Positions 16,992 to 24,629 of a stretch of 42,836 bases of DNA are shown piece by piece; the stretch's first letter is position 1; each line of letters starts with the position of its first letter. The stretch is from Clostridia bacterium. Its GTDB lineage: Bacteria; Bacillota; Clostridia; Oscillospirales; CAG-272. Made by a program: the position numbers and the translations under genes. A model generated the notes under the pieces. The model saw only the letters and a list, made by a program, of their open reading frames with translations, made no database searches and had not been told where the DNA came from. The DNA is taken from the NCBI GenBank assembly GCA_017472305.1, contig JAFUQP010000029.1, positions 1-42,836 of the forward strand, read 5' to 3'.

Positions 16992-19061
16992 TTAATCCTT
17001 CTTTGCTTCAGCAACGATTTTCTCGGTTATGGACTGAGGAACCTCGTCGTATCTGATAAACTCGAAATCAAATCTTCCGCGTCCCTGGGTTGCCGCGCGA
17101 AGCGAGATAACGTAGTCGGTCATCTCAGCGAACGGAACCTCGGCAAGAACTACCTGCGAGTCGTCAGCCGGCTCAATACCCATAACTCTTCCGCGCCTCT
17201 TATTAAGGTCGCCCATAACGTCACCGACGTAGTTCTCGGGAACGGTAACCTTAAGCTCACCTACAGGCTCGAGAAGCACAGGCTGCGCCTGGGGCAGACC
17301 GTCGCGGTATGCAATGTTAGCCGCGAGCTTGAAGGATATTTCATTAGAGTCAACGTCGTGATAAGAGCCGTCATAGAGGTTAGCGGCAAGCTTAACAACG
17401 GGATATCCTGCAAGTACACCCTTCTGCATAGCCTCTCTGAGTCCCTGCTCTACTGCCGGGAAGAAGTTCTTAGGCACCGCACCGCCAAATACGCTCTCGG
17501 TAAAGGTAAGGCCGTCCTCTTCTCCGGGAGAGAAGGTAATCTTAACGTGGCCGTACTGACCCGAGCCGCCCGACTGCTTCTTATGCTTACCTTCAACGTC
17601 AACCTTCTTCTTGATGGTCTCGCGGTATGCAATCTTCGGCTTTGTAAGCTCAACGTTCGCGCCAAAGCGGTTCTTAAGCTTGGAAACCACTATATCAAGG
17701 TGAATATCGCCAAGACCTGCAACGGTAAGCTGCTTGGTTTCGGAGTTGTTCTTATACTTAACGGTGAGGTCCTCTTCGAGAATTCTCGCCATACCCGAGG
17801 AAATTCTGTCCTCGTCGCCCTTTGCCATAGGCTTGATAGCCATCTGATAGTAGGGCTTCGGGTAAACTATGGGAGCGTACTTGATATCGGCTGAGAGGGT
17901 TGTTAAGGTGTCGTTTGTATTGGTTGCCGAAAGCTTTGCAACTACGCCGATATCACCGCAGACAAGCTCTTCAACGTCGAGCTGCTTTTTACCGCGGAGC
18001 ATAAATATCTTGTTAAACTTCTCGTTTTGTCCGTTTGTGGTATTGCGAAGGACCATATCCTTCTTAAGAGTACCTGCCATAACCTTGAAGAAGTTCATTT
18101 TACCGACGAACGGGTCGGCAACGGTCTTGAATACGAATACAGAGGTATCTGCACTCTCGGTATCAATAGCAATATCCTCAAGAGAGCCGTCAGCCGCAAC
18201 AATTTTTTCAACCTTACGCGCGGTAGGTCTCGGGAAGGACTCGGCGATTGTGTCAAGGAAGGTCTTGATACCCCAGTTCTTTATAGCGGCGCCGCAGAAT
18301 ACAGGAACGATATCACCTGTGATAATGCCCTGGTGGATAGCCTCGAACGCCTCTTCCTTCGAGATAGGCTCTTCGTTGAAGAACTTATCCATAAGCTCGT
18401 CGCTCGTCTGTGCGATAGCCTCGAGGAGAACTGCGTGATACTCGTCGCAGACTTCCTTGAACTTGTCGGGAATCGCGCTTCTAATATACTCACCGGTCGC
18501 CTTCTCAAAGGTGTAAACGCACATCTCAACAAGGTTAGCAAAGCCGATAACGGCATCGCCGTCGATAATCGGAATCTGCACGGGACATACGTTAAGTCCG
18601 TACTTCTCTCTTATTGCGCCGAATGCCTTGTGGAATCTCGCCTCGCCGTCGTCAAAGCGGTTAATGAAAAACGCCTTGGGTATGCCTGCCTCTGTAGCAA
18701 GCTTCCATGCAAGCTCGGTTCCAACCTCTATACCTGCCTTACCGTCAACGACGATAATAGCGGCGTCAGCAGCTCTGACACACTGTCTTGCCTCTCCCTC
18801 GAAATCGAAGAAGCCGGGCGCGTCGAGAATATTTATTTTTGCACCGTTCCAAAGAAGAGGTGCGGTTGCCGCTGATATAGAATAGCCTCTCTTTATCTCC
18901 TCGGGGTCATAGTCGCAGACCGTATTTCCGTCAGCGGTATTGCCAAGACGGTCGGTAAGCCTTGCTATGTAAAGCATAGACTCTACGAGTGAGGTTTTTC
19001 CGCCGCCGCTGTGTCCGAGCAGTGCGACGTTTCGAATGCTTTTAGTGAAAACGTTTTCCAT
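16992..19061 (-). CDS. Elongation factor G-like GTPase (EF-G paralogue)
   Basis: This 689-residue protein is full length for EF-G and keeps all five EF-G domains in order. It differs from canonical EF-G at key GTPase sites. The P-loop is GHSGGGKT (16-23) instead of GHIDAGKT. Switch II is DAPGFFDF (80-87), with Phe84 where EF-G has the GTPase-activating His. The base-specificity motif is NRFD rather than NKxD. This matches the divergent 'EF-G-like' paralogue group found beside fusA in many bacteria, so it is probably not the housekeeping translocase. AAGGAG lies nine bases upstream of the chosen ATG; an in-frame start 23 codons earlier has none. A promoter and a terminator flank it, so it is monocistronic. 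Confidence 0.92.
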   Translation of the reverse strand: MENVFTKSIRNVALLGHSGGGKTSLVESMLYIARLTDRLGNTADGNTVCDYDPEEIKRGYSISAATAPLLWNGAKINILDAPGFFDFEGEARQCVRAADAAIIVVDGKAGIEVGTELAWKLATEAGIPKAFFINRFDDGEARFHKAFGAIREKYGLNVCPVQIPIIDGDAVIGFANLVEMCVYTFEKATGEYIRSAIPDKFKEVCDEYHAVLLEAIAQTSDELMDKFFNEEPISKEEAFEAIHQGIITGDIVPVFCGAAIKNWGIKTFLDTIAESFPRPTARKVEKIVAADGSLEDIAIDTESADTSVFVFKTVADPFVGKMNFFKVMAGTLKKDMVLRNTTNGQNEKFNKIFMLRGKKQLDVEELVCGDIGVVAKLSATNTNDTLTTLSADIKYAPIVYPKPYYQMAIKPMAKGDEDRISSGMARILEEDLTVKYKNNSETKQLTVAGLGDIHLDIVVSKLKNRFGANVELTKPKIAYRETIKKKVDVEGKHKKQSGGSGQYGHVKITFSPGEEDGLTFTESVFGGAVPKNFFPAVEQGLREAMQKGVLAGYPVVKLAANLYDGSYHDVDSNEISFKLAANIAYRDGLPQAQPVLLEPVGELKVTVPENYVGDVMGDLNKRRGRVMGIEPADDSQVVLAEVPFAEMTDYVISLRAATQGRGRFDFEFIRYDEVPQSITEKIVAEAKKD

Positions 19062-19138
19062 GGAAGTTTTCTCCTTAAATGAATTAATATGCCGAGTGCC
19101 TGATAAAAAATACTGTGTGACACAAAACATCTGTTAAT

Positions 19139-19167
19139 ATTATACACTACAAAATTATTTTTTTCAA
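19139..19167 (-). promoter_or_regulatory. Promoter of the EF-G-like gene
   Basis: On the minus strand, -35 TTGAAA (19167-19162), a 17-base spacer and -10 TATAAT (19144-19139), about 80 bases upstream of the start codon. Confidence 0.85.
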
Positions 19168-19202
19168 TAATTTGAGAATAACAATTCCCTCGCCGAGCGT
19201 AG

Positions 19203-19251
19203 AAAAACACGGCAACTCTTTGTGCAAAAATCACAAATGCCGCCGTGTTTT
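19203..19251 (-). terminator. Terminator of radA
   Basis: The outer stem AAAACACGGC/GCCGTGTTTT (19203-19212 with 19242-19251) and inner TTTGTG/CACAAA form a long hairpin with a good T-tail on the minus strand. It lies 67 bases after the radA stop and before the promoter of the EF-G-like gene. Confidence 0.85.
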
Positions 19252-19317
19252 ATGTATTTTTATAATGTTTTTGACATATCTCCAGCTGTAAGCAACCAAC
19301 TTATGAGCCGCCTTGTG

Positions 19318-20709
19318 TCATTCCGCCTCTCTGCTTTTCGGCTTCATGTGGACGAGCGCCTGGTAGATATTCGACACTCCGCAAAGCTCAACCCCCTCGG
19401 GTACCTTAAGCGCCTTCGTAAGATTTTTCTCGGGAAGCACGATTTTGGTAAAGCCGAGCCTTACCGCTTCCTTTACTCTGTACTCTATATGAGATACCGC
19501 GCGCACCTCGCCCGAAAGTCCAATCTCGCCGAAGGCAATAACCTCGTCGGGAATAACCTTGTCGGTAATGCCGCTAATCAGTGCCATCGCTATCGAGAGG
19601 TCGGCGCTGGGCTCGTTGAGGCTGATACCGCCGGCAACGTTCAGATATACGTCGTTCTCGTAGAATTTAAGCCCCATGCGCTTCTCCAGCACCGCAATAA
19701 GGAGGCACATTCTGTTGTAATCGAAGCCGTCCGAGGTACGCTTGCCGTTTGCATATACGCTCTTTGCAACCAGAGACTGAATTTCCGAGATAATCGGGCG
19801 TGTTCCCTGCATTACACAGCCTGCACACGAGCCGCTCGTGTTTTTCGGGCGCTCTGCCATAACGACCTCGCTGGGGTTGGGTATTTCAATAAGCCCCTTG
19901 TCGCCCATCTCGAATACGCCTATCTCGTTCGTTGAGCCAAAGCGGTTCTTTATAGCTCTTATAATTCTGTAGGAATTGGTGCGCTCGCCTTCAAAGTAAA
20001 GCACCGCGTCAACCATATGCTCGAGAATCTTCGGGCCTGAAATGCCGCCTTCCTTATTAACGTGACCGACGAGGAATACCGCCGCACCTGTGGTTTTTCC
20101 GTAGTTGATAAAGGACATTGCGCTCTCGCGCACCTGCGTAATGCTACCGGGAGCAGAGGTAAAGCGCATAGAGGAAAGCGTCTGCACCGAGTCGATAATT
20201 ATAACGTCGGGCTTAATACGGTCGCACTCCGAGAGAATTGCCTCAACGTCACATTCGGTGAGAAGATATATTGAGTCGCCGGTAATGCCGAGTCTTTCGG
20301 CGCGGAGCTTCAGCTGTCCCTTCGACTCCTCGCCCGATACGTAAAGCACCGTGCGTGTTTTACCGAGCACAGAGCATATCTGAAGAAGAAGCGTTGATTT
20401 ACCGATACCGGGCTCACCCGAAAGAAGCACCGCGGAGCTATCGACAAGTCCTCCTCCGAGAACACGGTCAAGCTCGCCCATTCCCGTCGAGGTTCTCATA
20501 TATTTCGGCAGCTCAAGCTCGGAGAACTTCTCTGCCTTGCTATAGGTTGCGCTGTTTCTGCCTCGATTTAAAGCGTTGTTTTGAGGTTTTTCTACAACTT
20601 GCTCCTCGTCATAGGTATTCCACATACCGCACTCGGGGCATTTGCCGAGCCACTTCGGGCTTGCGTTTCCGCACTCTCGGCAGACGAAAACTGTTTTCGG
20701 GCCTTTCAT
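19318..20709 (-). CDS. radA: DNA repair protein RadA
   Basis: This 463-residue RecA-related protein promotes branch migration in recombination. Its order is a C4 zinc finger (Cys10, Cys13, Cys24, Cys27), a RecA-like ATPase with Walker A GEPGIGKST at 98-106, the RadA-specific KNRFG motif near 256, and a C-terminal Lon-protease-like domain (GGISLNEPSADLSIAMALIS, VIAFGEIGLSGEVR). GGAAG lies seven to eight bases before the ATG. It is downstream of cwlD on the same strand, with 147 bases between. Confidence 0.97.
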   Translation of the reverse strand: MKGPKTVFVCRECGNASPKWLGKCPECGMWNTYDEEQVVEKPQNNALNRGRNSATYSKAEKFSELELPKYMRTSTGMGELDRVLGGGLVDSSAVLLSGEPGIGKSTLLLQICSVLGKTRTVLYVSGEESKGQLKLRAERLGITGDSIYLLTECDVEAILSECDRIKPDVIIIDSVQTLSSMRFTSAPGSITQVRESAMSFINYGKTTGAAVFLVGHVNKEGGISGPKILEHMVDAVLYFEGERTNSYRIIRAIKNRFGSTNEIGVFEMGDKGLIEIPNPSEVVMAERPKNTSGSCAGCVMQGTRPIISEIQSLVAKSVYANGKRTSDGFDYNRMCLLIAVLEKRMGLKFYENDVYLNVAGGISLNEPSADLSIAMALISGITDKVIPDEVIAFGEIGLSGEVRAVSHIEYRVKEAVRLGFTKIVLPEKNLTKALKVPEGVELCGVSNIYQALVHMKPKSREAE

Positions 20710-20856
20710 TTATTACTTCCTTTTTCGTTCTCTCTATAACCGTCGGACGGCTAACGCCAAGCTTAAGTGAGCCCGCATAATGCGCCGAAAATACGCATCG
20801 TTTCTCAAAAACTCACCTGCAAATCAAGACACAGCCGACAGTCATAATAATTCTTC

Positions 20857-21588
20857 TTACGTATCTATAATACCACAAACTATCGAAAAAGACAATCTTT
20901 TTTGATATTCTTTTTGAGAAAGATTTTCACATTCTTCCTTGTTTGTCAAAAATCCGCACTCAACCAGCACCGCGGGGTGCTTTATGTTCTCAAGAACGTA
21001 AATTCCCTTGCCTTCTTTTATTACTCTACGGTTATCGGGCTGCAAATCATCACGCACCTTAGACTGTATTCTTTCGGCAAGCGCGTAGCTTTCCCCGTTT
21101 CCCGTCGAATAGTATACCTGAAGCCCCGAATACCTTGCCGAGCCGAAGGAGTTCATATGTATACTGACGAAAATCGCATTTTCGTAGGAATTTGCTATAG
21201 CGCATCTGTTTTTCAGGTCTGAAATCTTCCTTATTCCTTTTATATTTTCCTCCGGCTTATAGAGTAGCTTATCCTCTGTTCTGGTGTAAACCACCGAATA
21301 TCCGCGCGAGATAAGCTCCTCTCCGACAAGCAATGCGATATCGAGATTCAAATCCTTCTCCATAGCACCGTTTACCCCCACAGCGCCCGAATCCTCGCCG
21401 CCGTGTCCCGCATCAATAATTACCGTCGGCAATTTCGGCTCTGCCGAGGCAGAGGCTGTAAGATATTCAACGTACACGTCAAGGATTGCTCCGAGCACGG
21501 TTGACAAAAGCACCGTTACGACCAGAAGAAGCTCGCATATCCTCTCCGTCATTCTTTTTTTATTAAGGGTTATGACCGACATTCGCAT
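20857..21588 (-). CDS. cwlD: N-acetylmuramoyl-L-alanine amidase, CwlD-like
   Basis: This 243-residue exported zinc amidase of family Amidase_3 has an N-terminal membrane/signal segment (residues ~15-40). It carries the motifs VIIDAGHGGEDSGA (zinc His), a conserved Glu in NGAMEKDLN, SIHMNS (zinc His) and VECGFLTN (catalytic Glu). The size and single domain fit CwlD, which cleaves the stem peptide from muramic acid before PdaA deacetylates it, giving muramic delta-lactam in spore cortex. The inner ATG (MRMSV) is chosen because GGAGG lies eight bases before it; an upstream in-frame ATG overlaps that ribosome site. A short hairpin partly covers the Shine-Dalgarno sequence. Confidence 0.9.
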   Translation of the reverse strand: MRMSVITLNKKRMTERICELLLVVTVLLSTVLGAILDVYVEYLTASASAEPKLPTVIIDAGHGGEDSGAVGVNGAMEKDLNLDIALLVGEELISRGYSVVYTRTEDKLLYKPEENIKGIRKISDLKNRCAIANSYENAIFVSIHMNSFGSARYSGLQVYYSTGNGESYALAERIQSKVRDDLQPDNRRVIKEGKGIYVLENIKHPAVLVECGFLTNKEECENLSQKEYQKRLSFSIVCGIIDT

Positions 21589-21598
21589 AAAAAAATCC

Positions 21599-21622
21599 TC
21601 CATAGCTATATAAGACTATGGA
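21599..21622 (-). promoter_or_regulatory. Hairpin overlapping the cwlD ribosome site
   Basis: Perfect 7-bp arms TCCATAG (21599-21605) and CTATGGA (21616-21622) with a 10-base A/T-rich loop. In the minus-strand mRNA the 3' arm ends inside ATGGAGG, so part of the cwlD Shine-Dalgarno would be paired. This suggests translational damping, but the stem is short. Confidence 0.5.
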
Positions 21623-21657
21623 GAATTTCTTTGATTTATTCCGAAGGACGGCACATA

Positions 21658-22272
21658 TCAGTCCCTTGCCCCATTTGGACGGGACGAGAAGAGCGAGGTA
21701 ATTCTGTAATCCCTAACACCCATAAAGTAGCCAAATCCGGTAACCGCTATTGTTACAAAATACATAATGATAAAGGCAATGCAGCCGAGAAGGTTTGCGT
21801 AGAGTCCTTCCGCAAGAGTTGAAAAAGCATTTGCAATGCCTATAAACATTGCCGAAATAAAGTGATAGACCGACGAGAGAATTCCAACAGCGTTGCCGAG
21901 TGCCGAGGTGTCGGAGTGAAGCTCGGGCGAGCCGATGTAAATTACAATGCAAATAAGAGCCGTTATTGAAAGTATGAGGTTCAGGGAATTTGCGATAAGC
22001 GACATAAGCGCGCCCTTGAAGGGTAGCTTCTTAAGTCTGCCAGCATCAATTCTGACCTTATCCTTTGCGCCGCACTCCCATGCCGCGTAGTAGAGCAAGG
22101 CAAAGTAGAAGAGCGTTGAGCCTATGGAAACTACGAGCTGAAGGCTCGCCTTGACCGATACGTCCTCGACAAAGCCGCAGGAGATATACAGTACAAGAGA
22201 GAATATCATAATTCCCATCTGGTTAATAAAGAATCGCACGATGTCGTAGGAATTGTTTTTCAAGAAATTCAT
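21658..22272 (-). CDS. Hypothetical integral membrane protein
   Basis: This 204-residue protein has about five hydrophobic helices (roughly 18-36, 45-65, 86-112, 128-148 and 158-186) and a short polar tail. There is no signal peptide, catalytic motif or recognised family. GGAAGAA lies upstream of the ATG. It ends 54 bases before the cwlD region on the same strand, so it may be the first gene of a membrane protein-cwlD(-radA) unit. A role in envelope or sporulation is only guilt by association. Confidence 0.75.
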   Translation of the reverse strand: MNFLKNNSYDIVRFFINQMGIMIFSLVLYISCGFVEDVSVKASLQLVVSIGSTLFYFALLYYAAWECGAKDKVRIDAGRLKKLPFKGALMSLIANSLNLILSITALICIVIYIGSPELHSDTSALGNAVGILSSVYHFISAMFIGIANAFSTLAEGLYANLLGCIAFIIMYFVTIAVTGFGYFMGVRDYRITSLFSSRPNGARD

Positions 22273-22317
22273 ATTTGATTCTTCCCTGTGTTAGGTGTTT
22301 TTGTGTTTTATGCTTCT

Positions 22318-22345
22318 ATTTTATCATAAATAATGAAAAAAACAA
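22318..22345 (-). promoter_or_regulatory. Possible promoter of the 204-residue membrane protein gene
   Basis: On the minus strand, -35 TTGTTT (22345-22340), a 16-base spacer and -10 TAAAAT (22323-22318). Both boxes deviate from consensus. Confidence 0.4.
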
Positions 22346-22436
22346 TAGAAAACGCAAAATGTTTACAGTTTATCCACTAATAACGCAAAAAATTTTGTAT
22401 AATAGAAGTGTAAATATAATTTACGGAGTGATATAA

Positions 22437-23471
22437 ATGTCGGTTCTAACACTGTCAAACGACGAATTCAAAACCTTTCCGCCTATAATCCGCGAGTACG
22501 CCTCCTACGTTGCCGCAATCAAGGGCAACAGCGAGAGGACTGTGTGCGAGTATCTGCTCGACCTTCGCACCTTTTTCAGGTTTTATCTTGTGAAAAAGGA
22601 AGGCAAGGAACCCTCGGACACTGATTTTGAAAAGATTTCGATAAGCGGGATTACTCTCGAGGACATAAAGCAGGTAGACTCGCAGTTTATCGTTGATTTT
22701 CTGATGTACGCAGGCTTCCAGCGCAAAAACAGCACCACTACCAGAATGAGAAAATTAAGCGCTCTGAAGTCCTTTTATAAATTTTTACACAGTAAACGCC
22801 ACTACATAGACAAGAATCCCACCCTGGATATTGATGCGCCGAAGAAGGCGCAGACACTGCCGAAATATATGAACGTTGACGAGGCAGTGAGACTCCTTGA
22901 GGCAGTCAAGGCAGATACCGAATCGAAAACGCAGGACAGAGATTTTGCGATAATCACCCTGTTTTTAAATACCGGTATGCGACTGTCGGAGCTTGTGGGG
23001 CTTAATATACAGAGCTTCCCCTCTGACCTTGAAAAGGTTACTGTGCTTGGTAAGGGCAATAAGCAGCGCGTGGTTTATCTTAACGCGGCGGCAAGGTCGG
23101 CAGTCAAGGCATATTTAAGAACGCGGCTTGACCCAAGATACGTCAGAACCTCTGACAGTGCTATGTTCTTAAGTAGGAGGCAGACGAGAATCAGCACAAA
23201 AACCGTACAATGGATTATTTATAAATACCTCGAGCGCGCAGGACTTTCCTCAAAAGGACTCTCGGTGCATAAGCTCCGACACACCGCCGCAACCCTGATG
23301 TATCAGAGCGGCAAGGTGGATATAAGAGTACTGAAGGATATTCTCGGTCACGAGCAGCTTAACACAACCCAGATTTATACCCACGTAGTCAGCAGGAACA
23401 TTGAGGACGCGGTTGACTCAAATCCCCTGTCGGATATCAAAATCAGCCCGCAGATTAAGGAGAAGAAATGA
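22437..23471 (+). CDS. XerC/D-type tyrosine recombinase
   Basis: This 344-residue site-specific recombinase has an N-terminal SAM-like core-binding domain (residues ~12-125) and a catalytic domain with a full active site: Arg182 (TGMRLSELVGL), Lys206, His278 and Arg281 (HKLRHTAATLM), His305 (LGHEQLNTTQIYTHV) and nucleophile Tyr314. The length and motifs fit chromosome-dimer recombinases (XerC/XerD) better than phage integrases, and no phage genes or attachment sites are nearby. A TATAAT box at 22398-22403 lies upstream, but no good -35. The stop overlaps the next start (ATGA, 4 bases), so it is translationally coupled to the XRE regulator gene. Whether it is the dif-acting Xer is not shown here. 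Confidence 0.93.
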   Translation: MSVLTLSNDEFKTFPPIIREYASYVAAIKGNSERTVCEYLLDLRTFFRFYLVKKEGKEPSDTDFEKISISGITLEDIKQVDSQFIVDFLMYAGFQRKNSTTTRMRKLSALKSFYKFLHSKRHYIDKNPTLDIDAPKKAQTLPKYMNVDEAVRLLEAVKADTESKTQDRDFAIITLFLNTGMRLSELVGLNIQSFPSDLEKVTVLGKGNKQRVVYLNAAARSAVKAYLRTRLDPRYVRTSDSAMFLSRRQTRISTKTVQWIIYKYLERAGLSSKGLSVHKLRHTAATLMYQSGKVDIRVLKDILGHEQLNTTQIYTHVVSRNIEDAVDSNPLSDIKISPQIKEKK

Positions 23472-24310
23472 CGGTAGGTGAAAAGATACGCCGCGCGCGG
23501 CTCGAAAAAAGAATAACCCAGAGCGAGCTTTGTCAGGGCAGAATAACAAGAAATATGCTCTCCTCAATCGAAAGAGGCGCTGCAAATCCCTCAATTGATA
23601 CGCTGAGATTTATTGCAGATAGGCTTTCCCTGCCCGTATCTTACCTCGTTTCGAGCGATGACAGCAGATTTTTCTATCTGAAGGAAGATGCCATTTCGGA
23701 TATCAGAGCAGCTATGAGGGAGAAAAACTACAAAGAGGCTCTGAATTTAACAAAGGGGCTTGGCGGCTCCGACGACGAATGCGAGCTGATAATGGCAGAG
23801 GCAGCCTTCGAGCTTGGTAAGGCTGCGGTTCTCGGCGGCTCGTTCAAAAGCGGTAAAGCCTACCTCGAGGAGGTGTTGAGCCATGCTAAAAGCACTGTGT
23901 ACGACACAGAGAAAATCGAAAACTCGGCACTTCTCTATCTTGCTATGGCAAATAACATCACCGCTCCGCTTCTCGAGCTTAACGTTCCGCTTTTCGAAAA
24001 ACGTGCCTACTCGCTCTCGGAGCTTGAGCTATATAAATACATATCCCTTGACAGCACGCACCCGTATTCAAGAGATGCCTACAGAAAGCATCTTGAGGCT
24101 AAGGAGGTCCTTCGCAGCAGGGACTATTACAAGGCTATTGAGCTTCTCTCGGAGCTTGAAGGCTTGCGCCTTGACGACGGCTACTGTTCCTACTTCATTC
24201 TCGCTCTCTACGCCGACCTTGAGGTATGCTATAAGCAAATCGGAGATTTTGAAAACGCATACAGATACGCAAGCAAAAGAATGGCTATTCTTGAGGCGTC
24301 AAAGAGCTGA
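23468..24310 (+). CDS. XRE-family regulator with TPR-like C-terminal domain
   Basis: This 280-residue protein has an N-terminal Cro/C1 helix-turn-helix (residues 3-62: IRRARLEKRITQSELCQGRITRNMLSSIERGAANPSIDTL, in part). A long helical domain of TPR-like repeats follows (about 75-275, with paired helices such as YYKAIELLSELEGLRLDDGY and DFENAYRYASKRMA). This layout is that of the Rgg/PlcR/PrgX class, whose TPR domains bind peptides, and of other XRE-TPR regulators. No small signal-peptide gene is obvious nearby. Its start overlaps the recombinase stop by four bases. Its target is unknown. Confidence 0.88.
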   Translation: MTVGEKIRRARLEKRITQSELCQGRITRNMLSSIERGAANPSIDTLRFIADRLSLPVSYLVSSDDSRFFYLKEDAISDIRAAMREKNYKEALNLTKGLGGSDDECELIMAEAAFELGKAAVLGGSFKSGKAYLEEVLSHAKSTVYDTEKIENSALLYLAMANNITAPLLELNVPLFEKRAYSLSELELYKYISLDSTHPYSRDAYRKHLEAKEVLRSRDYYKAIELLSELEGLRLDDGYCSYFILALYADLEVCYKQIGDFENAYRYASKRMAILEASKS

Positions 24311-24339
24311 ATATTAAGAGAAAACAGTATAATTCCCGC

Positions 24340-24462
24340 CATCAAGCCTCTTGTAGGCATACGCAAGACCGACGGCATAGGTATTCTTTGCCATAGGCTT
24401 GTTTGCTGAGCGCTCGGAAAACGTTTTAAAGCTAAAAGGACGGTTGCCACCGTCCTTTTTTT
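24340..24462 (+). ncRNA. Candidate structured RNA or dispersed intergenic element ending in a terminator
   Basis: The 304-base gap between the XRE gene and the decarboxylase operon holds an ordered fold. An outer helix CAAGCCT/AGGCTTG (24343-24349 with 24395-24401) encloses two hairpins: CTTGT/GCAAG (24350-24354 with 24363-24367) and GGCA/TGCC (24374-24377 with 24389-24392), making a three-way junction. Short palindromes follow (GAGCGCTC, AAAACGTTTT), then a strong terminator: AAAAGGACGG/CCGTCCTTTT (24434-24443 with 24450-24459) with seven T. A TATAAT box at 24328-24333 precedes it, without a clear -35. I do not recognise it as a known RNA family. The minus strand also has a long open frame here (see findings). 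Confidence 0.35.
24434..24462 (+). terminator. Intrinsic terminator after the XRE gene or candidate RNA
   Basis: A 10-bp stem with a six-base loop (TTGCCA), followed by seven T on the plus strand. It separates the recombinase-regulator pair from the decarboxylase operon. Confidence 0.92.
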
Positions 24463-24507
24463 CTCGATTAAAATTCGGCAAAATACTATTTATTTTTATA
24501 AAAAGTA

Positions 24508-24536
24508 TTGACTTATTCTATATTTGGTGATATATT
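24508..24536 (+). promoter_or_regulatory. Promoter of the decarboxylase operon
   Basis: -35 TTGACT (24508-24513), a 17-base spacer and -10 TATATT (24531-24536). TATTAT, two bases later, is an alternative -10. The leader would be about 70 bases. Confidence 0.78.
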
Positions 24537-24610
24537 ATATGTGGTGAAAATTGGGCTATAGAGTTTCTATGTCCGATTTTAGCTGATTTTGTTAATATTA
24601 TGGAAGGAGA

Positions 24611-24629
24611 GATTTGCTTATAGCAAATC
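24611..24629 (+). promoter_or_regulatory. Hairpin enclosing the TTG start codon of the decarboxylase operon
   Basis: Perfect 7-bp arms GATTTGC (24611-24617) and GCAAATC (24623-24629) with a five-base loop. The TTG start codon of the first operon gene (24614-24616) lies in the left arm, just after the GGAAGGAGA ribosome site. This geometry could restrain initiation. Confidence 0.55.

Noticed and set aside
18027-18875. Frame antisense to the EF-G-like gene
   Set aside because: A shadow of conserved EF-G sequence; no independent signals.
22362-22403. Full promoter for the recombinase gene
   Set aside because: A TATAAT box is present, but the TTTACA upstream is 30 bases away and nothing like a -35 lies at 16-18 bases.
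22437-23471. Phage integrase at a prophage edge
   Set aside because: There are no phage genes, no attachment-site repeats and no adjacent tRNA; the sequence fits XerC/D better.
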